Shown here one piece after another: positions 17,771-25,274 of a DNA stretch of 64,000 bases (position 1 is the first letter of the stretch; every line of letters begins with the position of its first letter). This stretch comes from Candidatus Baltobacteraceae bacterium (GTDB lineage: Bacteria; Vulcanimicrobiota; Vulcanimicrobiia; Vulcanimicrobiales; Vulcanimicrobiaceae): the NCBI GenBank assembly GCA_036488875.1, contig DASXGW010000013.1, positions 293,281-357,280 of the forward strand, given 5' to 3'. A program made the position numbers and the translations under genes. The notes under the pieces were generated by a model, which was not told the DNA's origin, made no database searches, and saw only the letters and a list, made by a program, of their open reading frames with translations.

Positions 17771-18721
17771 CTACTGCGATGCGGCTACGATGGCGTCGAC
17801 GACTTGCGGTTCGATCGGCAACGACGGATCGGTGTAGCCGGCGGCAATCGCCGCTTGCGACGACGTATCCGGCGCGTGCTTCAAGACGTGGTTCATTCCT
17901 TGCACCACCACCAGTTTTGCGCTCGGAGCGCCGCCTTTGAGCGCGTTCGCGTCGTCCATCGTCACTTGCGCGTCCGCGGTACCCTGTACGATAGTCACCG
18001 GCACCGTGAGCTTTGCGATCTCCTTGGCGGGCTCGTATTTCATGAGCGAGATGAAGTAAGGCTGAACCGATGGACGGAACAGCGCTAAGAGCTCAGGCGG
18101 CGGATCGGCTACGGTTTTGCCCTGCTCGAGCTGGGCGACCACGGCTTCGGCTTTCTTGTCGAGATCGGGTGAGAGGCGTTTCTTGAGCTGTTCGTCGAGC
18201 ACGACGCCGATGGGACGGCCGGCGCCCTCCAAACTCACGAATGCGTTTGCTTTTGCTTGCTGCAGGGCCAAGATGCCGAGGAGCGATCCTTCGCTGTGAC
18301 CCGCGACGATCGTCCGCGAAAACCGTTTGTCGGAAGTCAACTGTCGCACCCAGGCCGCGACGTCGTCGGCATACGTCTCGACTCGGAGATCCTTTTCCAA
18401 CGTTGCCGGCATGGCGCTGGCGCCTACGCCGCGCTTATCGTAACGAACCGATGCGATGCCGCGCTGCGCGAGGGCCCTCGCGAGTAACGAGTAGGTATTC
18501 GTCTGCAGCATGCCGGCATTTCCGTTCCGGTCGACGGGCCCCGATCCGGCAACGATCAGCACGACCGGCGCGGGCAGCTTCGCCGGCAACGCGAGCGTTC
18601 CGTAGATCGTGCCGCTCGGCGTTTGCAGCGCGATGTCGGATTCGGCCGCAGCAACCGCGACGCGCGCGCCCGCGGCCGCGACGCACGCCCCCGCACTCGC
18701 GAGGAAAGCGAAACGCTTCAT
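17771..18721 (-). CDS. exported alpha/beta hydrolase
   Basis: A 316-residue serine hydrolase with an N-terminal signal peptide (about 25 residues, AGARVAVAAA). The oxyanion motif is IVAGSGPVDRNGN, the nucleophile elbow GHSEGS, the acid lies in IVQGTADAQV, and the histidine in VVQGMNHVLK. This pattern fits the family of secreted acyl esterases/hydrolases near S9 peptidases. It follows the S9 peptidase gene by nine bases and may act with it on peptide or ester substrates (inference). Confidence 0.85.
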   Translation of the reverse strand: MKRFAFLASAGACVAAAGARVAVAAAESDIALQTPSGTIYGTLALPAKLPAPVVLIVAGSGPVDRNGNAGMLQTNTYSLLARALAQRGIASVRYDKRGVGASAMPATLEKDLRVETYADDVAAWVRQLTSDKRFSRTIVAGHSEGSLLGILALQQAKANAFVSLEGAGRPIGVVLDEQLKKRLSPDLDKKAEAVVAQLEQGKTVADPPPELLALFRPSVQPYFISLMKYEPAKEIAKLTVPVTIVQGTADAQVTMDDANALKGGAPSAKLVVVQGMNHVLKHAPDTSSQAAIAAGYTDPSLPIEPQVVDAIVAASQ

Positions 18722-18730
18722 GGGGAGCTT

Positions 18731-20590
18731 CTAGCGCAGGAAAGGTTCGAAGTCCTCGTCGGGTTGAGGCGGCTGGAGCTTGCCGCCGAGCGTCTGCGCG
18801 AAGAACCGCTCGGCCAGCGCCGTAAAGCGCTTGTTGTTTTCCGGATTGGCGAACCCATGCCCCTCGTTGTCGAAGACGATGTACGTCACGGGGATTTGGT
18901 TCTCGCGCATCGCGCCCACGAGTTGATCGCTCTCGGTTTGCTTGACCCGCGGATCGTTCGCGCCTTGCGCGACTAAAAGCGGCACGCGAATGTCCTTCGC
19001 GCGAAACAACGGAGACTGCGAGTTGAGAAACTCCGGATCCTCGCCCATGCGCTCGTAAAACACGCGCCGCATCGGCTCCCAATACGGCGGAATCGTTTCG
19101 AGAAGGGTATTGAGATTCGACGGGCCGACCACGTCGACGCCGCACGTAAACGCATCGGGCGTAAACGTGAGCGCCGCGAGCACTGCGTATCCCCCGTAGC
19201 TGCCGCCGAAAATCGCGAAGCGATCGGGATCGGCGAAACCCTGCGCGACTGCCCACTCGCGGGCGTCGATGAGGTCGGTTCGCATCGCCCCGGCCCATTC
19301 CCGATTGCCGGCATTGAGAAACGCCTTGCCGTAACCCGTCGAGCCGCGAAAGTTCACCTGCAGCACGGCATAGCCGCGATTGGCCAGCCACTGCGCCATC
19401 TCGTCGTAGCCCCAGCGGTCGCGATGCCATGGGCCGCCGTGCACGAACAGGATCGTCGGCAGGTTGTGCGGCTCAACGCCTAAGGGCAACGTGAGATAGC
19501 CCTCGATGCGCAAGCCGTCGCGCGCTTCAAACGCGATCGGCCGCATCGGCGCCAGCGTGTAATCGAACAGCCGCGGCCGATCCACAAAGAGCAGCGTTGC
19601 TTGGGCGGCGCGCCGATCGAATGCGTAGTAGTGCGTCGGACCGACATCGCTGCGGTAGTGGACGATCAGCGTGTTGCCGTCGGCGCTGCTGTCGTCGATC
19701 GTGAAGTCGCCGTCGTGCAGCGCCCCCAACGCTTCGAACGTAGGCTGATATTGCGCGTCGAGAACCGTCCATCCCAAGCGCTCGCGCAGGACCGCGGCGG
19801 CAACCACGGCGTACGTCGATGGATCGGTATAGACGCCGGCCACGTCGTAGCGCGGATCTTCTAAAACGGCATCGTACGTACCAGCGGTCAGATCGTATTT
19901 CACGAGACGGCTGGCGTTAGCGTCCTTTGCACTGATCGCGTAGAGCGAGCGGTTATCCGGTGAGAACGCCACAAGGTCCGGAATCGAATCCGACGACGCA
20001 ATCGTATCGAGGACGCGCCACTGGCCGCCGGCGTCATCGCGCACGCGAATCTCGGTCGACCCGTCGGGAGTCTGTGCGACCGCGGCGCGCACGGCAAACG
20101 TATGATCGGCCAGCCAGGCGATGACGTCGCCGGGGTTTTCCGCTTCCGTCGTCAGCGATCCGGTGCGAAAGTCGATGCGGCAAATATCGAACAGTGCCGG
20201 ATTGCGTTCGTTGAGCGAGACGAGCGCTTCAAAAGGAAAGCGGTGATCGATCGCCAGTGGAGTGCAGCGCACGTTCTCGCCTGGCGTCAGCTCTCGCGCC
20301 TGGCCTCCGTCGAGGCCCACCTGGAACAGGTGGTAGTTCTCATTGCCACCGCTGTCTTGAAGGAAGAGTACGTGTTGGCCGTCGGCTTGCCAGGCAATCC
20401 ACGGAATCGGACGCGCCGGATCGTGGGCGACGAGACGATCGTCGTCTCTTCCGATCGTGCGCACCCAGACGCTCATCTTGCCGTCGCTCGGGGCGAGGTA
20501 CGCGAGCATCGTGCCGTCGGGTGAGATGCGCGCTTGACTGCGCTCCGCGTTTCCGAAGAGCACGTCGCGAGGAATGAGACCGTTCTTCAA
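18731..20590 (-). CDS. S9 family prolyl-oligopeptidase-type peptidase
   Basis: A 619-residue enzyme if translation begins at TTG 20590, which has GGAAGG eight bases upstream; longer starts would run into the upstream TPR gene. The N-terminal two thirds is a beta-propeller (ARISPDGTMLAYLAPSDG, WQADGQHVLFLQDSGGN, SPDNRSLYAISAKD). The C-terminal alpha/beta hydrolase has HGGPWHRD, nucleophile GGSYGGYAVL, acid GANDPRV and histidine NEGHGFANPEN. This fits acylaminoacyl peptidases (S9C). No signal peptide is visible, so it probably works on oligopeptides in the cytosol. Confidence 0.88.
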   Translation of the reverse strand: MKNGLIPRDVLFGNAERSQARISPDGTMLAYLAPSDGKMSVWVRTIGRDDDRLVAHDPARPIPWIAWQADGQHVLFLQDSGGNENYHLFQVGLDGGQARELTPGENVRCTPLAIDHRFPFEALVSLNERNPALFDICRIDFRTGSLTTEAENPGDVIAWLADHTFAVRAAVAQTPDGSTEIRVRDDAGGQWRVLDTIASSDSIPDLVAFSPDNRSLYAISAKDANASRLVKYDLTAGTYDAVLEDPRYDVAGVYTDPSTYAVVAAAVLRERLGWTVLDAQYQPTFEALGALHDGDFTIDDSSADGNTLIVHYRSDVGPTHYYAFDRRAAQATLLFVDRPRLFDYTLAPMRPIAFEARDGLRIEGYLTLPLGVEPHNLPTILFVHGGPWHRDRWGYDEMAQWLANRGYAVLQVNFRGSTGYGKAFLNAGNREWAGAMRTDLIDAREWAVAQGFADPDRFAIFGGSYGGYAVLAALTFTPDAFTCGVDVVGPSNLNTLLETIPPYWEPMRRVFYERMGEDPEFLNSQSPLFRAKDIRVPLLVAQGANDPRVKQTESDQLVGAMRENQIPVTYIVFDNEGHGFANPENNKRFTALAERFFAQTLGGKLQPPQPDEDFEPFLR

Positions 20591-20610
20591 GATGACAACC
20601 TTCCAGGCCG

Positions 20611-21504
20611 TTACGCCGCGAAGGTTCGCATCGCCAGTTCTTGGGCGTCCTCCACCGAGAGGTTTTCGCCTTCGCGCAGCAGTTCGGTCAGCCGCGGTTC
20701 TGGCACGTTCTGTGAAAGTCTTTCCGTCGACCCGGAGATCCACGGCAAGAGACCCTGCAACCGGGTTTCGTTCGCGTCGTCGCGGAGCCGGCCGATGAAC
20801 CCCGCGATCGTCGCTGCCTCGGCCCAGCGCTGCAAGCGCGCCGCTCCCAGAAAGCAGACGTCGAAATAGCGAGCGAGGAATCGCGGCGTCCGCTCACCAT
20901 CGAGCTCGGCAAACGCTTCCTCCATGGCCGCCCGAAAGGCCGGCATATCGCGCCGCAGCAAATGCACGTGCGCCATCGACGAGAGTTGCCACCCGACGCG
21001 CCCGCGATCGCCGAGCTCGTGAAAGATTGCGATGGCATCGGACTCGTGGCGAAGCGCCGCGTGATAGTCGCCTTCGAGCACGGCAATCTCCCCGAGATTT
21101 GCGAACGCCATGCCGGCATAGTGTGGATCGCTGCTCGCTTCGGCCAGCGACAAACAGCGCTCGCAGTAGCGTCGAGTCGCTTCGCGGTCGCCGTCTAAAT
21201 GAAACGCGAGCGTTGCTCGAATCGATGCAACGGCGCCTTGGCCGTCCCGATCGGCAAGCGTGTCGAATACTGCGGCGGCGGCATCGAGCGCGACGTGCGC
21301 GTGAGCCGAATCCCCGCGCAACAGCAAACCGAAGGCGTAGAACATCTCGCCGTCGGCCAACAACTTCGCGTTGCCCGCGTTTCCGTGAGCGAGCATGATT
21401 TGCGACAGGCGCTCCAGGGACGGCGCGTCGCAGAGATCGCGTGCCTTACGAGCCGCCTCGTAGAGAATCTCAACCGACGCGGCCTCGACGCGCATGCCAG
21501 CCAT
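20611..21504 (-). CDS. TPR protein resembling the C-terminal part of STAND/LuxR regulators
   Basis: A 297-residue all-helical protein with about five TPR-like pairs (for example AFANLGEIAVLEGDYHAALRHESDAIAIFHELGD). Its last residues (LREGENLSVEDAQELAMRTF) match the short tail that usually closes TPR arrays in large ATPase regulators; compare LAEGAGWDLDRALSAA at the end of 28759-31575. No ATPase or DNA-binding part is present. It lies 20 bases upstream of the S9 peptidase and is probably in its transcript. Confidence 0.6.
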   Translation of the reverse strand: MAGMRVEAASVEILYEAARKARDLCDAPSLERLSQIMLAHGNAGNAKLLADGEMFYAFGLLLRGDSAHAHVALDAAAAVFDTLADRDGQGAVASIRATLAFHLDGDREATRRYCERCLSLAEASSDPHYAGMAFANLGEIAVLEGDYHAALRHESDAIAIFHELGDRGRVGWQLSSMAHVHLLRRDMPAFRAAMEEAFAELDGERTPRFLARYFDVCFLGAARLQRWAEAATIAGFIGRLRDDANETRLQGLLPWISGSTERLSQNVPEPRLTELLREGENLSVEDAQELAMRTFAA

Positions 21505-21624
21505 TGTATGGGATAAACGTTAAGAGCGTATGAATTGTGACGTACGCGCTTTCCAAAGGATGCGTCGCCGGTCTTTCAAAATCTCAGGGTATGTGGCTGC
21601 TGACGGCCTCCCTAGGAGAAAATC

Positions 21625-21996
21625 TTGGCTACCGTAACGATCGACGACGGAACGCTGAACATCAAACTGTCGCTGATGGACTCCCTTCTTGCGTTTCATG
21701 GATCCTTTCATATTCCGTTAGCGCACGTTACCAACGCGTACGTCAGCGATTTCGAGGACCTCGAGCTGCAATACGACCTCAGAGGCACCAACTTCGGGCT
21801 TTTGAAGACGATGGGCGTCTTTGCCAATCCGCAAGGACTGATTTTCGTCGATGTCGGCGACGGTGATTGCCTCGTGATCGAGACGCGCGGTGAGCGTTAT
21901 CCTCGTATCGCCGTTCAGTTGCCGAGCGGCCAGGACCCTAACGCGCTCGCGCACCAGATCATGCGCGCGGTTCCCGACAGCGGACCCGTAGACTAG
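21625..21996 (+). CDS. hypothetical small cytosolic protein
   Basis: A 123-residue protein starting at TTG 21625, with AGGAGA five bases upstream. It is beta-rich with no signal or membrane segment. The pattern IKLSLMDSLLAFHGSFHIPLAHVTNAYV, then FVDVGDGDCLVIETRGERYPRIAVQL, resembles the PH-like bacterial proteins often annotated as hypothetical; I would not rely on that. It lies directly upstream of the BlaI promoter on the same strand. Confidence 0.6.
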   Translation: MATVTIDDGTLNIKLSLMDSLLAFHGSFHIPLAHVTNAYVSDFEDLELQYDLRGTNFGLLKTMGVFANPQGLIFVDVGDGDCLVIETRGERYPRIAVQLPSGQDPNALAHQIMRAVPDSGPVD

Positions 21997-22002
21997 ACAT
22001 CT

Positions 22003-22016
22003 ACTAAACTCTTAGT
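22003..22016. promoter_or_regulatory. BlaI-type operator 1
   Basis: ACTAA (22003-22007) and TTAGT (22012-22016) form an interrupted palindrome ending exactly at the -35 box of the blaI promoter. It shares the ACTAA...TTAGT core with operator 2. Repressor binding here would block RNA polymerase. Assignment to BlaI rests on location and symmetry. Confidence 0.6.
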
Positions 22017-22044
22017 TGACAAGCCGGCCGGGAAGGGCTAGAAT
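22016..22044 (+). promoter_or_regulatory. sigma-70-type promoter of the blaI operon
   Basis: TTGACA (22016-22021) and TAGAAT (22039-22044) with a 17-base spacer form a near-consensus housekeeping promoter. It is enclosed by two palindromic operators, and the blaI start codon lies 34 bases downstream of the -10 box. Confidence 0.7.
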
Positions 22045-22062
22045 CTACTAAACCTTTAGTAG
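22045..22062. promoter_or_regulatory. BlaI-type operator 2
   Basis: CTACTAAACCTTTAGTAG is a perfect palindrome with eight-base arms around CC. It starts immediately after the -10 box, so it would overlap the transcription start. BlaI/MecI repressors bind short palindromes as dimers (family knowledge); two sites around one promoter suggests cooperative autorepression. Confidence 0.7.
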
Positions 22063-22078
22063 TTCGAGCGAGGATTGC

Positions 22079-22465
22079 ATGCCCGGAAAGAAGCTCAAGA
22101 CTCTCACCAAGGCGGAACTGCGCGTCATGGAAGTACTGTGGCAGTGTCGCAACGGCACGGTGGCCGACGTTGTAGCAGCGTTGCCGCCGCCGCCCTTAGC
22201 CTACACGACGGTGTTGACCATGCTGCGGATCCTCGAGCAAAAGGGCATCGTGCGGCGCAAGCCCGATGGGCGAGCGCACGTCTACTATCCCTGTATCGAG
22301 CGCGACGACGCGGCGACCTCAGCGGTCGGCGACGTTCTGCGCTCGTTTTTTGCCGACAGCAAAACCGCGCTCGCTGTTCGTTTGATGGCCGAGGAAAAAC
22401 CGAACGCCGAAGAGCTCGCATCGATCAAAGCGCTGATTGCGCGCTATGAGGAGGAGGCGCCATGA
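22079..22465 (+). CDS. blaI: BlaI/MecI family transcriptional repressor
   Basis: A 128-residue winged-helix repressor: LTKAELRVMEVLWQCRNGTVADVV, the recognition region LAYTTVLTMLRILEQKGIVRR, the wing RAHVYYPCI, and a C-terminal dimerisation helix. In the known system a membrane M56 protease senses a ligand and triggers cleavage of the repressor. Here the M56 gene follows with an ATGA overlap, as expected for a BlaI-BlaR1 pair. No beta-lactamase gene is near, so the regulated stress need not be a beta-lactam. Confidence 0.9.
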   Translation: MPGKKLKTLTKAELRVMEVLWQCRNGTVADVVAALPPPPLAYTTVLTMLRILEQKGIVRRKPDGRAHVYYPCIERDDAATSAVGDVLRSFFADSKTALAVRLMAEEKPNAEELASIKALIARYEEEAP

Positions 22466-24219
22466 CGCCCGCCGCGGACACCGCCGTTCGTTTTATCATC
22501 GCCGTTCTCTTCAACGGTTTGTGGGAAGCCGCACTCCTGGCCATCGTGGCGTGGATTGCGCTGCGCGCGATGCCCAACGGCAACGCCACGACGCGCCATT
22601 CCGTGCTCGTCGCCGCGCTGCTCGCAAGCCTCGTTCTACCGGTCGCGACCGCCGTCGTGACGACAATGCATCCAGCCGCGGCTCCGGTTGCGGCAAGCGC
22701 GCACGAACCGCCGCCCAGCGCGCGAACGTTATCGCCGAAGGCATCCGCGATTACCGTACCGTCGCGTCAAGCAACGCCGGCCGTTACCGCGCCCCCGCGC
22801 GCGAATATCGCGCTGCCGCGCTCGATCGCCGTTGCGATCGTCGTCCTGTGGCTGCTCGGCGCCCTCTTCGTCCTCGTCCGCTTGATCGTCAGTCTCTGGC
22901 ACCTCGAGCGGCTCAAGAAGGACGCGTTGCCGGTCGCGGTCGAGTATCGCGCCCAGCTCACGCGCTGGAGTGCGGCAACCAAGGGCTCGCGCACGGTACG
23001 CCTGTGCCGCTCGGGTGAGATTGCGATTCCCATCGCGGTCGGCCTCTTCGACGCGATGATTCTCATTCCGGAGCGGTTTCTCGAAGAGCTCGAACCGGCC
23101 GACGTCGATCGCATCGTGCTGCACGAGCTCGCACACTTGCGCCGCGCCGACGATTGGATCAATGCCGTCGAGCGTCTTGCGTCCGCACTGCTGTTCTTCA
23201 ATCCGGGCATCGCATGGCTTGTCGCGCAACTCGATCTCGAGCGGGAAGTCGCGTGCGACGACTGGGTACTGCAGCAGAACGACCCTTTGCCGTACGCCAA
23301 CTGCCTTGCAAAAGTGGTTGAGTCGGCAGTGTGGCCGTACCGTGCGATGTCGGCGCCGGGTGCGTTTTTGACGCGCCGCGCGATGTCGGTACGCATCGAA
23401 CGGTTGCTCACCGCGCAGCGCGACGTGCGCGTCCGTACGTCGCTCGGACCGACCGGCATTGTCATTGCGGCACTAGGTGCGTTAGGTATCGGCGCCGCGT
23501 TTGTCTCACCGTCGTTCGCCTACACGGTGGCGGCACCGGGGCAATCTTCGACCGCTCCCGTTTTCCATCGAGCACTCGTCGCGCGCCACACTGTCCGCCG
23601 GTCTCAGGCGAAGCCTCAAGTACCGTCAATAGCCCTCAATGCAGTCGCAAAAGCGACCGCCGCCGCGACCGAGCCCGCAGCCACGCCTACGATCGTCGCA
23701 CCGACGGCGCCCCCGGCTGCAAAACCTGCCGTACGCACCGCCGCAAAGACCGCGACGCGAACGTCGATGGTCGTCGCCGCGAATTCGCCCGCGTATATCG
23801 ACGAACTGGCGGCGGCCGGGTATACGAACCTTACCGTCGATGAGCTCATCCAGCTCAGATCTCTCGGCGTTACCGCCGATTACATCCGCGGGCTAGAAAG
23901 CGCCGGCCTGCAGCATCCGACGGTTCGAGAGCTCACGCAAATGCGGGCACTTGACGTGCAGCCCGACTTCGTTCGGGATATACGCCAACATTTTGGTGCA
24001 GTGGACGTCGAGCAGCTTTGCCGCCTGCGCGCGCTCGGCGTGACGCCATCGTACATCGATCAGATGAAGCGCGTCTATCCCAGCTTATCGGTCGACGATG
24101 CGGCGCGCCTGCGCGCGCTGGGAATCGATGCCGATTTCATCGAGCGCGCTAACGCGCACGGGTTTCACAACCTCAGCATCGAGCAACTCATTCGTCTGAA
24201 GGTCAGCGGGATATTATGA
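22462..24219 (+). CDS. M56 (BlaR1-like) sensor protease with five C-terminal repeats
   Basis: A 585-residue membrane metalloprotease. There are about four transmembrane segments (about 8-35, 45-65, 115-137 and 327-350). The zinc motif is H221-E-L-A-H225, with EVACDDWVL downstream as the further ligand region. After the last membrane segment and an Ala/Thr/Pro-rich linker, residues 442-585 consist of five 28-29-residue repeats of the form A-x-Y-I/V-x-x-L-x-x-x-G-x-x-x-L-x-x-x-x-L-x-x-L-R-x-L-G-V. The protein stops one residue after the fifth repeat. There is no penicillin-binding sensor domain as in BlaR1; the repeats replace it. The next gene encodes the same repeats. Confidence 0.88.
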   Translation: MTPAADTAVRFIIAVLFNGLWEAALLAIVAWIALRAMPNGNATTRHSVLVAALLASLVLPVATAVVTTMHPAAAPVAASAHEPPPSARTLSPKASAITVPSRQATPAVTAPPRANIALPRSIAVAIVVLWLLGALFVLVRLIVSLWHLERLKKDALPVAVEYRAQLTRWSAATKGSRTVRLCRSGEIAIPIAVGLFDAMILIPERFLEELEPADVDRIVLHELAHLRRADDWINAVERLASALLFFNPGIAWLVAQLDLEREVACDDWVLQQNDPLPYANCLAKVVESAVWPYRAMSAPGAFLTRRAMSVRIERLLTAQRDVRVRTSLGPTGIVIAALGALGIGAAFVSPSFAYTVAAPGQSSTAPVFHRALVARHTVRRSQAKPQVPSIALNAVAKATAAATEPAATPTIVAPTAPPAAKPAVRTAAKTATRTSMVVAANSPAYIDELAAAGYTNLTVDELIQLRSLGVTADYIRGLESAGLQHPTVRELTQMRALDVQPDFVRDIRQHFGAVDVEQLCRLRALGVTPSYIDQMKRVYPSLSVDDAARLRALGIDADFIERANAHGFHNLSIEQLIRLKVSGIL

Positions 24220-24992
24220 CTTGCCAACGGTTTGCCTTCGTCGCGTTAGCGTCGGTGCTCGCCTTGGCAACGTACGGTAGCGCAAGCGCGGCCGATCTGA
24301 CCGGAACTTGGGCGATTTCGCCCGCAGCTTCCGCCGGAAAATTCTACTTCGATCTGACCATCGACGACCCGGCGGGACACTCACATAGCCGCAGCGGTTC
24401 CGATTACACTCCCTCCGCAATCGGTCTCACGCAACAGCAGCTCGCGGCCTCGGGACGTCACGTGCGCTTTACGATTGCACGCGACGCAGGTTCGTTTGCG
24501 TGCGACGGCTGGATAGCCGACGGCCGGGGCGGCGGCACGGTGACGTTCGCGCCGAGCGCGGATTATATTGCGAAGATGAACGCGCGCGGTTACGATCCCA
24601 GCCTCGAACAACTCGCATCGGCTGCGACGGTCGACCTTTCCAACGCTTTCGTTGACGGTCTTGCGCAGACCGGCATCGAGAAGCCGTCGTTTGAAGATCT
24701 CATCGCGATGCGGGCCCTCAACGCCGATCCTGCCTACGTCGACGATCTCCATTCCGTCGGGATCAACGTCAACACCGCGCGCGAGATCATCTCGCTCAAA
24801 GCCCTCAACGTCGACCTGGCCTACGTGAAAACGCTCGCGTCCGTCGGCTACACGAATCTCTCGTCGCACCAACTCGTGGAACTGCGCGCGCTCCGAATCG
24901 ACGCGGCCTTCGTTCGCAAGGTGCAGGCTCATGGCATCGCGCACCCGACCGTCGAGGATCTGGTGCGTCTCAAATCCTTGGACGTGCTCTAG
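24216..24992 (+). CDS. secreted protein with five M56-type C-terminal repeats
   Basis: A 258-residue protein overlapping the M56 stop by ATGA. A signal peptide (ALATYGSASAA) is followed by a beta-rich domain of about 85 residues containing TGTWAISPA and HVRFTIARDAGSFACDGWIADG. Residues 114-258 are five copies of the repeat seen at the end of the M56 protein (for example DLAYVKTLASVGYTNLSSHQ, then LVELRALRI). Both proteins end directly after repeat five. As both repeat regions should lie outside the cytoplasmic membrane, they may bind each other or the same ligand. No described function is known to me. Confidence 0.8.
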   Translation: MTCQRFAFVALASVLALATYGSASAADLTGTWAISPAASAGKFYFDLTIDDPAGHSHSRSGSDYTPSAIGLTQQQLAASGRHVRFTIARDAGSFACDGWIADGRGGGTVTFAPSADYIAKMNARGYDPSLEQLASAATVDLSNAFVDGLAQTGIEKPSFEDLIAMRALNADPAYVDDLHSVGINVNTAREIISLKALNVDLAYVKTLASVGYTNLSSHQLVELRALRIDAAFVRKVQAHGIAHPTVEDLVRLKSLDVL

Positions 24993-25264
24993 TTCTCGCC
25001 GAGAAACGAACGCAGCTCGGCTAGCGCCGTCGATCCAACCGGACGCGGCTCGACGTCGTAGATGTTGACGAACGTCTCGAGATTCGTCAACGCGTCGTAC
25101 CACCGTTTGTCCTCGGGGAGGCCCGCGGCGTGATGTAGGGCGTCGGCGATTCCCCGCGTTGCCCGCGCGGCCGCGAAGGTTGCCCGCGGTGACGGGCGCC
25201 CCACGGCTAGCAATAGGTTCGCGATGTTGTCGCAGATGCGGTCACATGCGGCTTCGTAATCCAC
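24989..25264 (-). CDS. hypothetical small protein
   Basis: A 91-residue all-helical cytosolic protein (CDRICDNIANLLLAVGRPSP, RGIADALHHAAGLPEDKRWYDAL). No family recognised. The palindrome CTAG at 24989-24992 provides the stop codon both for this gene and for the convergent repeat protein. It begins ten bases after the MFS transporter and is probably its co-transcript. Confidence 0.55.
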   Translation of the reverse strand: MDYEAACDRICDNIANLLLAVGRPSPRATFAAARATRGIADALHHAAGLPEDKRWYDALTNLETFVNIYDVEPRPVGSTALAELRSFLGEN

Positions 25265-25274
25265 TGTTCTACTC

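Noticed and set aside
18731-20743. Longer start for the S9 peptidase at 20743
   Set aside because: It would overlap the upstream TPR gene by 130 bases with Arg-rich sequence, while TTG 20590 has a strong ribosome site.
22079-24219. Beta-lactam resistance locus
   Set aside because: BlaI and M56 are present, but there is no beta-lactamase or penicillin-binding sensor domain nearby, so resistance is not supported.
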